Positions 48,401 through 54,336 of a stretch of 64,000 nucleotides of DNA are shown here, piece after piece. The notes below the pieces were generated by a model. It was not told the DNA's origin. It ran no database searches and saw only the letters and a list, made by a program, of their open reading frames with translations. The DNA is from Pollenia angustigena (Eukaryota; Arthropoda; Insecta; Diptera; Polleniidae): NCBI GenBank assembly GCA_930367215.1, contig OV884058.1:196992208-197056207 (forward strand). Reading direction: 5' to 3'. How positions within the stretch are numbered: the first letter of the stretch is position 1; each line of letters opens with the position of its first letter. The position numbers were made by a program, and so were the translations under genes.

Positions 48401-51400
48401 ATATTGGTAGTAAAGCAGTCTTTAAACAATGTTATGTTGTTTTACTGTACCGATTATAGCTGCTGTGTTATTAAATATTTTTTCAGGTTCTATATTTTAG
48501 TCAAATTGAAGTTCAGAAGCATAGAATTAATGAGGGTCAAAAGGGGTAAGAGAGATTTTACTAGCTGTAGGAAGGTGAGAGTATCCACTTCAAACCCAAA
48601 TGCACTTTTGTACCTGTTTGGACCAGCCTATAGAACACTTAATTAGTTTGTGTTAAATTATTCGAAACATTTCTTTTGTTCTTTTTATTCAACCTATTCA
48701 TATGACTGAAATATAAGTGAACCAAGCCAAGTGGTGCTAGGTATTTTATATTATATAATTACCAATACCTGTGGGATTTTAAGCGTATCCTACTTTAGCC
48801 CATTTTAGTTTTTTATTTTACCTTATAATGCTACCTAGGAACACAGTATAACGCAAGCTATGTATAAAAGCCAGTGGTATTAAAATAAAATCTCAGTTGT
48901 TAAAATATATCCAAGCAATAACAATCTAATTTTTAAATATCTATAAAAATAGAGATCTTCAGCTATAAAGAATTATCCGAAGAGTATTTTAAAAAGGCGG
49001 AAGATGTTTTAAGTTACATTGAAGGAAAACTCAATTTATATTCCTGCAGTACTGAAATATGATCGGAACTGCAAAATGAAGCAAATTAAACCAACTTCGA
49101 AAAATCATTAGATAATACTAATGCATATGAATTTGGATTATCGCCGCTACATACAATAATACAAATTATGGAGCACATACTGAAAATCAGTTATGATTTG
49201 GGTTTTGTACCTACAGGATCAATAAGAAACAATGACACCAACAAGGATTTAAGAAGCATAAAAAAGAAGCATGTTCAGGATGAATTTCGCAAATGTGGGT
49301 TGATTATAGACCAACCAAAACAAGGATCAGGCAATACGAATGATGGGAATACAGCAAGAAAGTTCTTTTCTGATCCCAAAAAAGCATTTGAAATAATAGG
49401 TGTTGATATAAGTCTTTTATAAGATTTAAAACAATCATTGATGTACTTGCATGCAATGAACAAATTGATTATAGAAAATTTGGGGATTATGCCAAAGAAA
49501 CAGCACGAATATATACTACCAATTATTCATGGAGAAATATGTTTGCAACAATTCATAAAATCCTTTATCATGAGAGGATGTCATTAGGCATCATTACACA
49601 GAAAAAATTATTTTTCCAATTCAAACAAAAAATTTGTAGAATCAAACAATTTTTTGTCTGAAATCGGTCCTATAAACAAATTCGCATATTCAAACAATTT
49701 ATTTGCATTTTGTTTATTGAAAAAAAAAACACTGATTTTTTTCAAACAAATAATTTAACTGAATCAAACAAAAAGTTTACTGAAATTCATATACTAAATT
49801 TCAAAATAAAAAAAAAAAAGGTTTTTGCACAAGCAATGATGCGCACACAAGCTGGCACTGTATTAGAATATGATGGCAGAGAGAGCTGAGCGGCCGGCTG
49901 GCTTTGAGACACATTTTTTTGTTGGAATAATTTTTGAACGAAGTCTTTTTTTATACACATAATGTTTTTCGTCATCACTCACACTGTTGCTGTATCCTTT
50001 CCTTTGCTAATGAAGAAGAAATGTAACCCAAAAACGGCGACAGACCGACTCGATATGTTTTTCGTCATTATTATATTTTTGTATTTGATGTATTTAAGCA
50101 AACAGTTTGAAAAAAATTGAAAAAATTGTTGTTTAAAAAGAGTGAAACGTTTTTTTACCTGCTATTTTTTTGTTTTTTTTTTTTTTACTTCAAACCTCTT
50201 CATCTTTCTTACTGTTGTACTTTTTTAAAGTGTCCAAAAAATAGACTGTATGTGTTTTTTGTTGTAGTTCTTATATTTTACATTAGGAAGTGTTGCTTAC
50301 GATCAAATAAAAAAATGCAAAAAGACGACAACATTAACAAGCGTTAAATATTTCATACAAAATTATGAAAACTTGAAACCAATAAGGCGTGTATTATATT
50401 TTTGAATGGTTGTCAACATTTTTGTTGGTTAAATAAAAATCAAACAAAAATTTTATTTGAATCAGTAAAAAAATTTGTAGAAATTAAAAAAATTTTCAAA
50501 CAAGCGTTTGTTTGAAAATAATTCGGCAATAATTTTTTCTGTGTAGGTTCCACTAGGAGATCTGTCAGAGCAAGACCAGGAAAAAAGGAATAAAGATTAC
50601 AGATTTTATAGAGAGCACAATACCAGAAAAATGTCACGAGATTTTACAAACGAAGATCTGTTTAATATACTGTTGGCAACGACTGATCTGCTCATCTCTA
50701 GCATTCGAAGTCAATGGAATGTAGAACATCGGGACTTAGATGAAGAAGCAAAAGGGCTGCTACAGGACAGAAGTAATACAAAACCAAGTATGGAATATTT
50801 GAAGGCAATTTTCCAACCGAATGAATAGTAGATATAATTAACTTTTATTGTTATTTAAGCAAAAAATATGTTTTTTGTCGTTATTGATATTTAAATAAAA
50901 AAGAAAATAAACATTTAAAAATTTACACTTATTTATTTTTTTTATTTAAAAAGTATTCTAGTGGAACTGGTTCCAGTTGAACCTGTTGTAGAGTGGATAA
51001 TGTAGAAACCTATTCACAAAATGATCATAGGTATTATTACACGCCTATGCATTTTTTTAAAGGCATAGTGGTATATACGAGGCGAATGTATATGCATATA
51101 AAGGCAATACGAATACTCATTTGTTCTTACGCTGATTAAAAAAATATTTTCTCCAGAAATATATAAAAATGTTTATATTTTTCGAAAGAAAACATTATGA
51201 GTATACTCCCATATGCCCTATTCCAAATCAAAATTTTCAAACAAAAAAAAAAAAAAAAAATAATTTGAGTAAAAAATTCTAATAATTCAACACACCGCTT
51301 TTTATACAATTAGAGCTGTAATGATTTCTAATATGGGCATTATTTTCTAGAAAATTCTGATCAATATCGAGTGGTAAATTGTATTGCCTTTTTTGAACAA

Positions 51401-53384
51401 AAAAGAAAAAAAATTAATCCGTTTTCGGGGATTGGGATTTGGGTATTTCTTAATAAAAAATGGGGTTGTTTTTCAGTCCACTGTTTTAAGAACTTTTTAA
51501 TCTTTATTTATAACTGCCAAAATTCATTATGATACCTTTATTTATGTTAGATTTATAGAATGTCAAACATTAAAATTATTATTTATATAGTGTAAATGAA
51601 AAAAGGGCTTTCAATATGAGTAAAAAATAATAATTTTAAGGTTTGACATTCTATAAATCTGACATGAACAAAGATATATTAATGAAATTTGGCAGTTATG
51701 TAGATTAAAAAGTTCTTAAAACAAAAATAAAAAATAACATAATTCTCAATCTCAATCATTAGCATTTTCATACTAAATGCTGAAAAACATCAAAAGTTCA
51801 ACTTTGACCTTAAATTAACATTGTAAAAAAGTTCAAGAAGTCTTCTATCCTGCAAAAAAAAATTGCAAAATTATCTCTATCGGTTCAAAAGTTACAGATT
51901 TTTGGCCGATGAAAAACGATTTTAAGCCACTGTGCGACGATGTGTTTTCAACGAAAAACAAAAAGCCAATAAAAAATAAAAAAAAAACATATGCAAAAAA
52001 AAAACAAAATACCCACACAGCCTATTTGTGATGTAGTCGCGCAAATTGCCAAGCAACAACAAAAACACTAGTGAAAAGCATTGGTAAAAAGAAGACACTA
52101 CAGAGCATTAACATATAATGTATGCCTACAGAACCTCTACAATTTTACTGTTTTATAACGAAAAACAGAACACTACATAATGTTTGCTACTATCGTGAAA
52201 ATATTTAAGACGGTATTAAGGGTGGTTTATTAATACACAAACACTAAAGTATAGATAACGTTTCTGGGTGTGTATACAGTACGCTAGATAATGTTCGGTT
52301 TATTTTTGAGCACTGATTAAAGCTTCGTTCAAAATGGCAGCAACAATTTTGAGTTTTCTTCTATTCTTATTCCTTATTTCTTCCTAAAGTATTTCATATA
52401 TTTTCCTTTCCTTTTTCGAACAAAAATGTAACCAAATTCTTTTTTAAAAGTTGAGTCTACTTCAAGGCGAATTCATGCGGTCGCCTGCATCATGAGATAG
52501 AGTTGTACTAGCTATCATTTTTTTTTCTTTGTAAAAAGTAAGAACGAATGTCAAAATTATTTGTTAAAACTATAAAAAAATCATATTTTTCTTTATAAAA
52601 TATACACAATTGCTTTAGAAGGCAAATCGTTTTTCTGTATTGCAAATTAATTGTTGCTCCACTTATTCCTTAAGCCCTTTTAAGTTCTTGTGTTTATATT
52701 TTATTTTCATTTTATCTCTAAAGTTAAAATAAGTTTTTTTTCAAGTATTTAGATTTTTATTGAATTTAAAATTTTAACTAATTTTTCACAAAATGTAAAC
52801 ATTCAGTTTACACACAAAAAAATAAACAATAAACAGATGACTCGAAAATGTGAATTCGCCTTGGTCTACTTCAGCAAAAACTTGTAAAAAGAAAAATGTT
52901 TATTTTTTACATTCTCAATATATGTAAGTCCGAAATTAATTTTTTTAAACTAATTTCAGTTTAGAACCCCAAATCTGGTAGCCCTGCTTTAGTCAAAATA
53001 AAAACAAAATACATGTTGTTTTTTGTATTCCCAAAAAATTACTTTGATAATAAACTGACGTTTATAATAATTTTTTGTTGTAGGCAAAATTTGCAAACGG
53101 TTTCTTAATTAAAAATGTGTGTGGTTACGAAAAAAGTTTTTGCTTTGTGGTGAACACCAAGTGAACGAAGCTTTAAATATGTTGCTTTAAGGAATTTAAA
53201 AAATATCTAGTTCGCACTTACCTGATATTTGCTTATAAAATATATGATATTCTTCAATCGGACTATTGCCAGCAAATGGTTGACTCCAAGTCAATTGTAA
53301 ACTACGTGATTGTTGTGCATTAATGCGCAAATTTTTCGGCTGTTCTGGTACTTCCTGTACAATTAATTGTATAGTCATTTCATC
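18304..53384 (-). CDS. Dscam: Dscam-family cell adhesion receptor, C-terminal half (13 exons)
   Basis: Single-pass neuronal adhesion receptor of the Dscam immunoglobulin superfamily (homophilic recognition, neurite self-avoidance and targeting). Exons on the minus strand: 53222-53384, 36382-36879, 36070-36216, 28092-28244, 27925-28019, 26967-27853, 26731-26894, 26526-26669, 20770-21107, 20635-20707, 20034-20183, 19790-19958, 18304-18445. All have AG acceptors and GT donors, phases match at all 12 junctions, and the sum is 3123 nt (1040 residues plus stop). Domains, counted from the first codon in the window: FN1 about 10-108, FN2 110-220, FN3 221-320, FN4 321-415, Ig10 420-510, FN5 512-603, FN6 607-702, TM about 725-747, tail 748-1040. 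The order FN x4, Ig, FN x2, TM is diagnostic of Dscam. Upstream Ig domains and the promoter are outside the window. The symbol is family-level: I cannot assign the Dscam1-4 paralogue from memory. No mutually exclusive exon copies were seen. Confidence 0.93.
18885..19520 (+). repeat. dispersed repeat R2, copy interrupted by a MITE
   Basis: Collinear with 62715-63168: 'aaataagcggacag-tttctggtac', 'aaacgggtaaa/aaatgggtaaa', 'ccaataaa', 'gatgaaaatcgtacctattttt' and 'agtaccaaaatgggaaatac'. Comparison with the other copy shows that 19212-19390 is a later insertion. Confidence 0.85.
19212..19390. mobile_element. CAAGGCGAATTC MITE, copy 2, with 8-bp target duplication
   Basis: Ends CAAGGCGAATTCA and TTAATTCGCCTTG. 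Flanked by perfect ATTTTCTC octamers (19204-19211 and 19391-19398). The empty site is visible in the related repeat at 63048-63062. An 8-base duplication fits hAT or P superfamily mobilisation. Confidence 0.92.
19790..19958 (-). CDS. Dscam: Dscam exon: cytoplasmic tail, serine/basic segment
   Basis: Residues 938-993 plus two bases, 169 nt, phase 1 to 2. It encodes an SSSSSD cluster, a lysine/arginine-rich part (SRKSKPPYTNRKAAK) and RSSSGYSS near the end. Acceptor CTGTAG, donor GTAAGA. The upstream intron is 75 bases and the downstream one 1.34 kb. Confidence 0.9.
20034..20183 (-). CDS. Dscam: Dscam exon: cytoplasmic tail, SDSE/EYDTLGSESD segment
   Basis: Residues 888-937, 150 nt, phase 1 to 1. 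Acidic and serine-rich (ESDNPGSTDSEV), then ILTLHIPITEYDTLGSESD. Acceptor TTTTAG, donor GTAGGC. The length is a multiple of three with identical flanking phases, so skipping it would keep frame. This is a sequence observation; no splice data are available here. Confidence 0.9.
20184..20634 (-). other. Dscam intron, 451 bases
   Basis: No repeat or gene recognised. Confidence 0.8.
20635..20707 (-). CDS. Dscam: Dscam exon: cytoplasmic tail, basic EYTKVRRK segment
   Basis: Residues 864-887, 73 nt, phase 0 to 1. It encodes SKEPEYTKVRRKVGRLRDPH and ends in SESQ. A short exon with acceptor TTTTTACAG and donor GTAGGT, located by phase and by similarity to Dscam tails. The upstream intron is 62 bases. 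Confidence 0.88.
20770..21107 (-). CDS. Dscam: Dscam exon: cytoplasmic tail, YIEDICPYATF region
   Basis: Residues 751-863, 338 nt, phase 1 to 0. Serine-rich start (ASSSMSETPSL), then the conserved block EYIEDICPYATFQLNK (813-828) and a tyrosine-rich stretch (SYSGNVYSGPYHSVRGSFVY). Tyrosine-rich segments of Dscam tails are implicated in SH2/SH3 adaptor signalling; that role is inferred here. The donor is GTAAGT after ESYH. Confidence 0.93.
21350..21560 (-). repeat. dispersed repeat, inverse of 1745-1945
   Basis: Reverse complement contains the same ordered words as 1745-1945, including 'gagcaaaacaatac' and 'aatgagctgacga'. Confidence 0.6.
23303..24232 (+). mobile_element. mariner-type DNA transposon, internally deleted
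   Basis: 930 bases with inverted ends TCGGGTGATTTTTTAG and the complement TCGGGTGATTTTTTTAAG. The right side has a TA at 24233-24234; the left is TG, possibly a mutated TA. It encodes the start and end of a Tc1/mariner-type transposase but lacks the middle. Confidence 0.85.
23415..24127 (+). pseudogene. mariner-type transposase, internal deletion and frameshifts
   Basis: The start MNRLTNEQRLQIIEFYYQNA is followed by the HTH region only to LLPFYGQ, then it jumps directly to the segment just after the first catalytic aspartate ('gctcatttttggctcaatgg', AHFWLNG). Downstream are VTVWCGLWAGG, PYFFKDDANRNVTVNGERY and WFQQDGATCHT (second Asp); after a stop at about 23856 come WPPRSSDLSPLDYFLWGY (third acidic site) and the C-terminus QHLHEIIFKH. 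First catalytic Asp and most DNA-binding region missing, so it is not functional. Confidence 0.88.
24345..25172 (+). repeat. two diverged direct repeats of about 320 bases
   Basis: 24345-24662 and 24850-25172 share 'acaattatgc', 'gatgcagtaaagt', 'cattccct-actacgaa', 'ttgtaagggaga', 'attgcttcaaagtgggaact' and 'atggtaagcgaaa-tct'. Spacing is about 510 bases. Unknown class. Confidence 0.75.
25440..26230 (+). mobile_element. DINE-like element with tandem internal units
   Basis: Contains 'cagtttgggattgaaatcca' and 'aaatcggttcagtagga', shared with 29737-31395, followed by three to four degenerate units carrying 'atttcgcgaagaccggtcca' and 'aggccccatataaa' with 'aaaccgtaac'. Ends 'cagggtatcacagtcgaatgc', like the termini at 31345-31370. 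Confidence 0.7.
26526..26669 (-). CDS. Dscam: Dscam exon: juxtamembrane and transmembrane segment
   Basis: Residues 703-750, 144 nt, phase 1 to 1. A polar extracellular stalk (703-724) precedes a hydrophobic run at about 725-747 (KVLLPVCLSLILLLGLLGA) and the basic stop-transfer IIRRK. Dscam1 of Drosophila has two alternative transmembrane exons; I looked for a second hydrophobic exon in the adjoining 5.4 kb intron and saw none. Confidence 0.92.
26731..26894 (-). CDS. Dscam: Dscam exon: end of FN6
   Basis: Residues 648-702, 164 nt, phase 2 to 1. It encodes the C-terminal strands of FN6, including the tyrosine-corner YQLRVTAHNNAGST, and ends at TTLSPQG. The donor is GTGGGT, weaker than the GTAAG(T/G/A) donors of most other exons here. 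Neighbouring introns are 72 and 61 bases. Confidence 0.92.
26967..27853 (-). CDS. Dscam: Dscam exon: FN4 end, Ig10, FN5, start of FN6
   Basis: Residues 353-647 plus two bases, 887 nt, the largest exon here. It completes FN4 (to about 415) and encodes Ig10 with its disulfide cysteines at 442 (ELTC) and 491 (YTC), the core tryptophan 455 (IWRLDG) and the DAGNYTC motif. FN5 (512-603) follows, starting VPPEAPNLT, and then the first half of FN6 (SVTCWLDSWGDGG). The Ig domain placed between FN4 and FN5 is the Dscam signature. The acceptor is CCACAG and the donor GTAAGA; the exon ends in phase 2. Confidence 0.96.
27925..28019 (-). CDS. Dscam: Dscam exon: start of FN4
   Basis: Residues 321-352, 95 nt, phase 1 to 0. 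It encodes VPSAPQAIKAIPASS and then the FN4 core IIISWLPPEFPNGDI. The donor is GTAAGT at 27924. Introns of 72 and 71 bases flank it on the two sides, the typical minimal size in flies. Confidence 0.92.
28092..28244 (-). CDS. Dscam: Dscam exon: second half of FN3
   Basis: Residues 270-320, 153 nt, phase 1 to 1. It encodes the E-F-G strands of FN3 (IENLHKYTNYTVWVVAYTKV) and ends at CRTNED. The acceptor TTTTTTTCAG precedes 28244 and the donor GTAAGG is at 28091. It is too short to stand out as an open reading frame; it was recognised from splice sites, phase and domain continuity. Confidence 0.93.
29212..29345. mobile_element. foldback MITE, 134 bases
   Basis: Left GGTGTCTTCACCTGACAATT and right complement GGGTCTTCACCTGACAGTTT, both continuing to TTTGTC; the arms pair again through 'acgtcaaa/tttgacgt' and 'tatataaaaaaaa'. 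Close to a full hairpin. Confidence 0.85.
29431..29709. mobile_element. AGTGTTCG-ended element
   Basis: Ends 'tagtgttcggttcgg' and 'atcgaacactga' are inverted. The right segment 'acacaaacactaaa', 'tagata-cgtt', 'tgggtgtgt' and 'aatgttc-gtttatt' recurs at 52228-52312. Confidence 0.55.
29737..31395 (+). mobile_element. DINE/INE-1-like element with an internal array
   Basis: Opens 'agagggtatattaagtttgt', includes 'ataaagtata', 'ctgggtcctt' and 'agccatgtccgtctgtctgt' (the INE-1 hallmark block) and closes 'gagggtatcaaagatttggc' / 'catagccgaatatatta'. The internal array at 30690-31290 holds about four units of roughly 150 bases with 'atttcgtgaagatcggtcca', 'aggccccatataaa', 'ccggaaaacagtttagta'. 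No transposase. Confidence 0.7.
32559..33190 (+). repeat. diverged copy of the 470-base tandem family
   Basis: Contains 'gcaagtgcacggc', 'aactacaattt', 'gtggggaatgtaag', 'tttattgttg', 'caacaataaatttca' and 'gtgtttttatc' in the same order as 54337-55094, at lower identity. Confidence 0.7.
33340..33575. mobile_element. AAGGCCCAAATAC-family MITE copy
   Basis: Ends 'agggccaaatac' and 'gtatttggccct'; internal 'gtaatattcgccgtaatatc', 'ttttttgattttcc' and 'tgatgagtaacttgatcaat' match 17510-17692. Confidence 0.75.
35255..35690 (+). repeat. two degenerate GGAGTCGGA-type tracts
   Basis: 35268-35330 ('ggagtcggaatcggagttg') and 35600-35680 ('gtaggagtaggaatcggag') are purine-rich degenerate repeats flanking about 270 bases. 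Not open as a protein. Confidence 0.5.
36070..36216 (-). CDS. Dscam: Dscam exon: first half of FN3
   Basis: Residues 221-269, 147 nt, phase 1 to 1. It begins with the VPSSPPESP inter-domain linker and contains the ITWSPPDIDGQNGKI core (B-C strands) and GYKIFYIS. The acceptor is TTTTTAG and the donor GTAAGT. The next exon lies 7.8 kb downstream, past a repeat-filled intron. Confidence 0.94.
36382..36879 (-). CDS. Dscam: Dscam exon: rest of FN1 and all of FN2
   Basis: Residues 55-220, phase 1 to phase 1, 498 nt. It completes FN1 (conserved AKAYHIRMSAENKLG, the F-strand tyrosine region) and then encodes FN2, starting at VPSAPPLNV (residue 110) with the core tryptophan in VSWDAP and the tyrosine-corner segment YTEYHVIVQAYTSQG. 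The acceptor is TTTTAG and the donor GGTAAGTG at 36381. It is followed by a short 165-nt intron. Confidence 0.95.
37349..37448. mobile_element. ATGGCCAATTTC MITE, copy 2
   Basis: Ends 'atggccaatatcacca' and 'aaaatcggccat'; shares internal words with 17898-18043 but is shorter. It lies 50 bases left of the LTR element. Confidence 0.65.
37501..38515 (+). repeat. 5' LTR, 1015 bases
   Basis: About 1% base substitutions against the 3' LTR by eye (about ten), but three length differences: it lacks a 96-base segment and has 13 and 35 extra bases. TATAAAAG at 37891, initiator TCAGTC at 37921, AATAAA at 38373-38378. Three AGGTTAYACCT palindromes lie downstream of the initiator (37970, 38016, 38141). 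Confidence 0.95.
37891..37926 (+). promoter_or_regulatory. LTR core promoter: TATA box and initiator
   Basis: TATAAAAG at 37891-37898 and TCAGTCAGTC starting 30 bases downstream at 37921, the arthropod initiator spacing. Identical arrangement in the 3' LTR (40881 and 40911). Confidence 0.75.
38517..38534 (+). other. primer-binding site (tRNA-Lys type)
   Basis: TGGCGCCCGAGCAGGGAC, one base after the 5' LTR. It differs by one base from the well-known tRNA-Lys3 type site TGGCGCCCGAACAGGGAC, so a lysine tRNA primer is the likely partner. Confidence 0.85.
38535..38900 (+). other. A-rich leader of the LTR element
   Basis: Strongly A-biased on the sense strand with many 'aaaaaaa' and 'gaaaaaaa' runs, no long open frame; an untranslated leader between primer site and gag-like frame. 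Confidence 0.6.
38942..39151 (+). CDS. gag-like remnant with SAP-like helices
   Basis: 69 codons starting MLRTSWVYSLKREELLSCLK and ending SSMPAY. The first 45 residues have the pattern of a SAP-like helix-extended-helix (LKREELLSCLKEF ... VEKLRKRWAKFV), a fold found at the N-terminus of some retroelement Gag proteins. No capsid or zinc-knuckle follows, and the rest is broken. Assignment from pattern only. Confidence 0.5.
   Translation: MLRTSWVYSLKREELLSCLKEFQLDQTDNVEKLRKRWAKFVSSVISITFNTTNAISSYPRLSESSMPAY
39615..39900 (+). repeat. GC-rich tandem repeat inside the LTR element
   Basis: About three imperfect units of roughly 70-75 bases: 'gccgacatcccaggc', 'tttcgctgccaccc', 'gccgcaggcc' and 'gccgcctgacgcc'. 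It stands out sharply from the AT-rich surroundings and generates long spurious frames on both strands. Confidence 0.8.
40272..40460 (+). CDS. short charged frame near the 3' end of the LTR element
   Basis: 62 codons starting MDEKFEKAKEKFRKTWESAQ, then RSRRTIFLEND and an arginine/proline-rich end (RARATPRPMPRSTP). A charged, probably helical start. It sits just before the polypurine tract, so it may be the residue of an original gag or accessory frame. No recognised domain. Confidence 0.45.
   Translation: MDEKFEKAKEKFRKTWESAQDRSRRTIFLENDDLTSTSKRARATPRPMPRSTPVYRMSEECR
40474..40490 (+). other. polypurine tract
   Basis: GGGGAAAACGGAGGCAA immediately before the 3' LTR at 40491, the plus-strand primer position. 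Confidence 0.75.
40491..41553 (+). repeat. 3' LTR, 1063 bases
   Basis: Contains a 96-base segment absent from the 5' LTR, at about 41094-41190. It ends in a second copy of the 29-base block AGAGAACAGCGGTG...TTCTCT. It lacks the 13- and 35-base segments present in the 5' LTR. AATAAA at 41446-41451. Confidence 0.95.
41885..42935. mobile_element. eroded inverted-repeat elements
   Basis: 'actcctatcgtgaaaaattt' (41908) and 'ttattcacgataggggtgta' (42915) are inverted and may be ends of an element of about 1 kb. Inside, 'ttaatggccattttctca' (42298) and 'tgagaaaatggccataaat' (42632) bound a second one. No coding. Confidence 0.6.
44990..45160 (+). repeat. minisatellite of about 42-base units
   Basis: Four imperfect copies of 'ttcttaacttattatgatta' plus 'acatgataataatatgatt'. 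It lies in the centre of the long-TIR element. Confidence 0.75.
45320..45945 (+). repeat. two direct repeats, about 100 bases each
   Basis: 45338-45420 and 45863-45945 share 'tttgcaagatatgagcctga', 'gaaaattatcactttttt' and 'gccaccgaagcccaaaa / gacaccggagccccaaa'. The second copy ends at the inner edge of the right inverted arm. Confidence 0.75.
46669..46918. mobile_element. foldback MITE, 250 bases
   Basis: Left ATATGAGCCGTTTATTTTGA and right complement the same word, continuing 'aagtggcat(t/a)agtca'. A TAATAATAA microsatellite lies in the loop. Confidence 0.85.
47650..48660 (+). repeat. two diverged tandem units of about 700 bases
   Basis: 47655-47960 and 48352-48650 align by 'ccgttatcaataa/ctgttatcaata', 'agtctttaa', 'tgtgttattaaat', 'caggttctatat', 'aagagattttagta/agagagattttacta' and 'ctgtttggaac'. 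Old and of unknown class. Confidence 0.6.
49000..50828 (+). pseudogene. Transib/RAG1-like transposase, C-terminal remnant, split by an insertion
   Basis: First part: GLSPLHTIIQIMEHILKISY (from about 49132), then LIIDQPKQGSGNTNDGNTAR and KFFSDPKKAFEIIGVD, stop at 49420-49422. Second part, after the inserted element at 49597-50543: VPLGDLSEQDQEKRNKDYRF, YREHNTRKMSRDFTNEDLFN, stop at 50826-50828. The NDGNTAR(R/K)FF and LSE--E-RNKD--YRE--TRK-SR patterns match my memory of Transib transposases, relatives of RAG1, where the glutamate in the LSE segment is the third catalytic residue. The two parts are in different frames and the N-terminal catalytic region is absent. Dead copy. Confidence 0.7.
49597..50543. 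mobile_element. 947-base TA-flanked element inside the Transib-like remnant
   Basis: Ends CACAGAAAAAATTATT and AATAATTTTTTCTGTG, flanked by TA (49595-49596, 50544-50545). Subterminal 'aatcaaaca' words repeat. No transposase: a Tc1/mariner-type non-autonomous element. Confidence 0.88.
51483..51722. mobile_element. foldback MITE with arms of about 100 bases
   Basis: Left GTTTTAAGAACTTTTTAATC and the right complement match, continuing through 'ataactgccaaa', 'agatttatagaatgtcaaac' and 'ttaaaattattatt'. The loop is about 45 bases. Confidence 0.9.
52463..52863. mobile_element. CAAGGCGAATTC MITE, copy 3, with 8-bp target duplication
   Basis: Ends CAAGGCGAATTCA and TGTGAATTCGCCTTG, flanked by perfect GTCTACTT octamers (52455-52462, 52864-52871). 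401 bases, longer than copies 1 and 2 (170 and 179), so the internal sequence differs while the ends are conserved. Confidence 0.93.
53222..53384 (-). CDS. Dscam: Dscam exon: end of Ig9 linker and first half of FN1
   Basis: Residues 1-54. Opens with DEMTIQLIVQEVPEQP, the usual Ig9-to-FN1 boundary, then the FN III B-strand tryptophan (LTWSQP, W33). The acceptor is TTGCAG just 3' of 53384 on the plus coordinate axis, and the donor is GTAAGT at 53221-53216. The exon starts in phase 0 and ends after one base of a codon; that G plus AT from 36879 makes Asp55, so FN1 is continuous across the 16.3 kb intron. It is the most 5' exon I can find; no Ig-coding exon is recognisable from 53385 to the right edge. 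Confidence 0.92.
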
Positions 53385-54019
53385 CTGCAATAAACAGAAA
53401 AAATAAAGAAATTATAAAAACACGACAACAACATTGAAAAATTGAAAGAAACAGAAAAAATTTAATGTGAAATGATGAAAAGTAAAAAATTGCAAAAAGA
53501 AAAAAAATTATGAAACAAATGAAATGAAATCAAACTGACAGCAGTTGTATGAAAAATGAACATGATGATGATGAAGTATTAAGTAAATATTGCGAGTGAA
53601 ATACTTGTATTCGATTGAATAAATAAATATTCGCAACAAAATAAATGTTAAAATAATGATAAATTGTGAATTATATCTTTTTCGTGTTTCTTTCTTTGTT
53701 TTTTGTATAATTTATACAGTATTTTGTAAGAGCAGATTTCATCTCTTCAACGTCTTGAAAACGAAATAAATATTGACTATTGGCAAAAATAAAACTTAAG
53801 TATTGTATTTATTAAAAGAAAAAGAGATGAGTGTGACTGTTGCATGAATATACTTGGATTTGCAACATCTGTTCTTCGTGTATGATTAGTCAAGAGTGTT
53901 GAATGGGATTGCAGTGGTTCAGAATTTTCAAGTTATTTAAATTATACCCTACCCTACGTATTAGGCGTTTAAAGTGATTTTTGCAGCGCCTAGATTTAGC
54001 TTTTCTATATAAGAAATTA

Positions 54020-54255
54020 CTGAAGCTAAAATTAGACGTGACATAACCATAATACCACAGCCAAAATTTAATTGGTGTGTAAGGGATGTTTATGTCGTTT
54101 TGGGTTTTGTTATGATTATGTCACGTCTAATTTGAGCTTTAATGTCCAATTAGACGTGACATAACCATACCAAAACTGTATAACCATAGCCACTGTATTA
54201 CCAAAACGACATAAACAGACCATAAAAACCTTAATACCGAAAAGACATGGTTCGT
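54020..54255. mobile_element. foldback element with AATTAGACGTGACATAACCA ends
   Basis: 'aaattagacgtgacataacc' at 54029, its complement at 54113-54135, and a third direct copy at 54154. 'atgtcgttttgg' and 'ccaaaacgacat' also pair (54091, 54202). Confidence 0.75.
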
Positions 54256-54336
54256 ATGGCCAGACGCAACTCAAATCGTACAAAATAAAAAATTAAAATT
54301 GATTTCAATTAAAAAATTTGTGATATTAATTAAAGT

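Larger units (their letters stand above)
36880..53221 (-). other. Dscam giant intron, 16.3 kb, inside FN1
   Basis: Splits codon 55 of the in-window protein; donor GTAAGT at 53221 and acceptor TTTTTAG before 36879. It contains the LTR element, a long-TIR element, the Transib-like remnant and several MITEs. Stretches 41558-41880, 46920-47640 and 50830-51480 show no recognised feature. No alternative FN or Ig exon was recognised. Confidence 0.88.

Noticed and set aside
48855..48880. TATAAAAG at about 48864 as a promoter
   Set aside because: A TATA-like word alone in AT-rich DNA; no initiator or gene start that it would serve.
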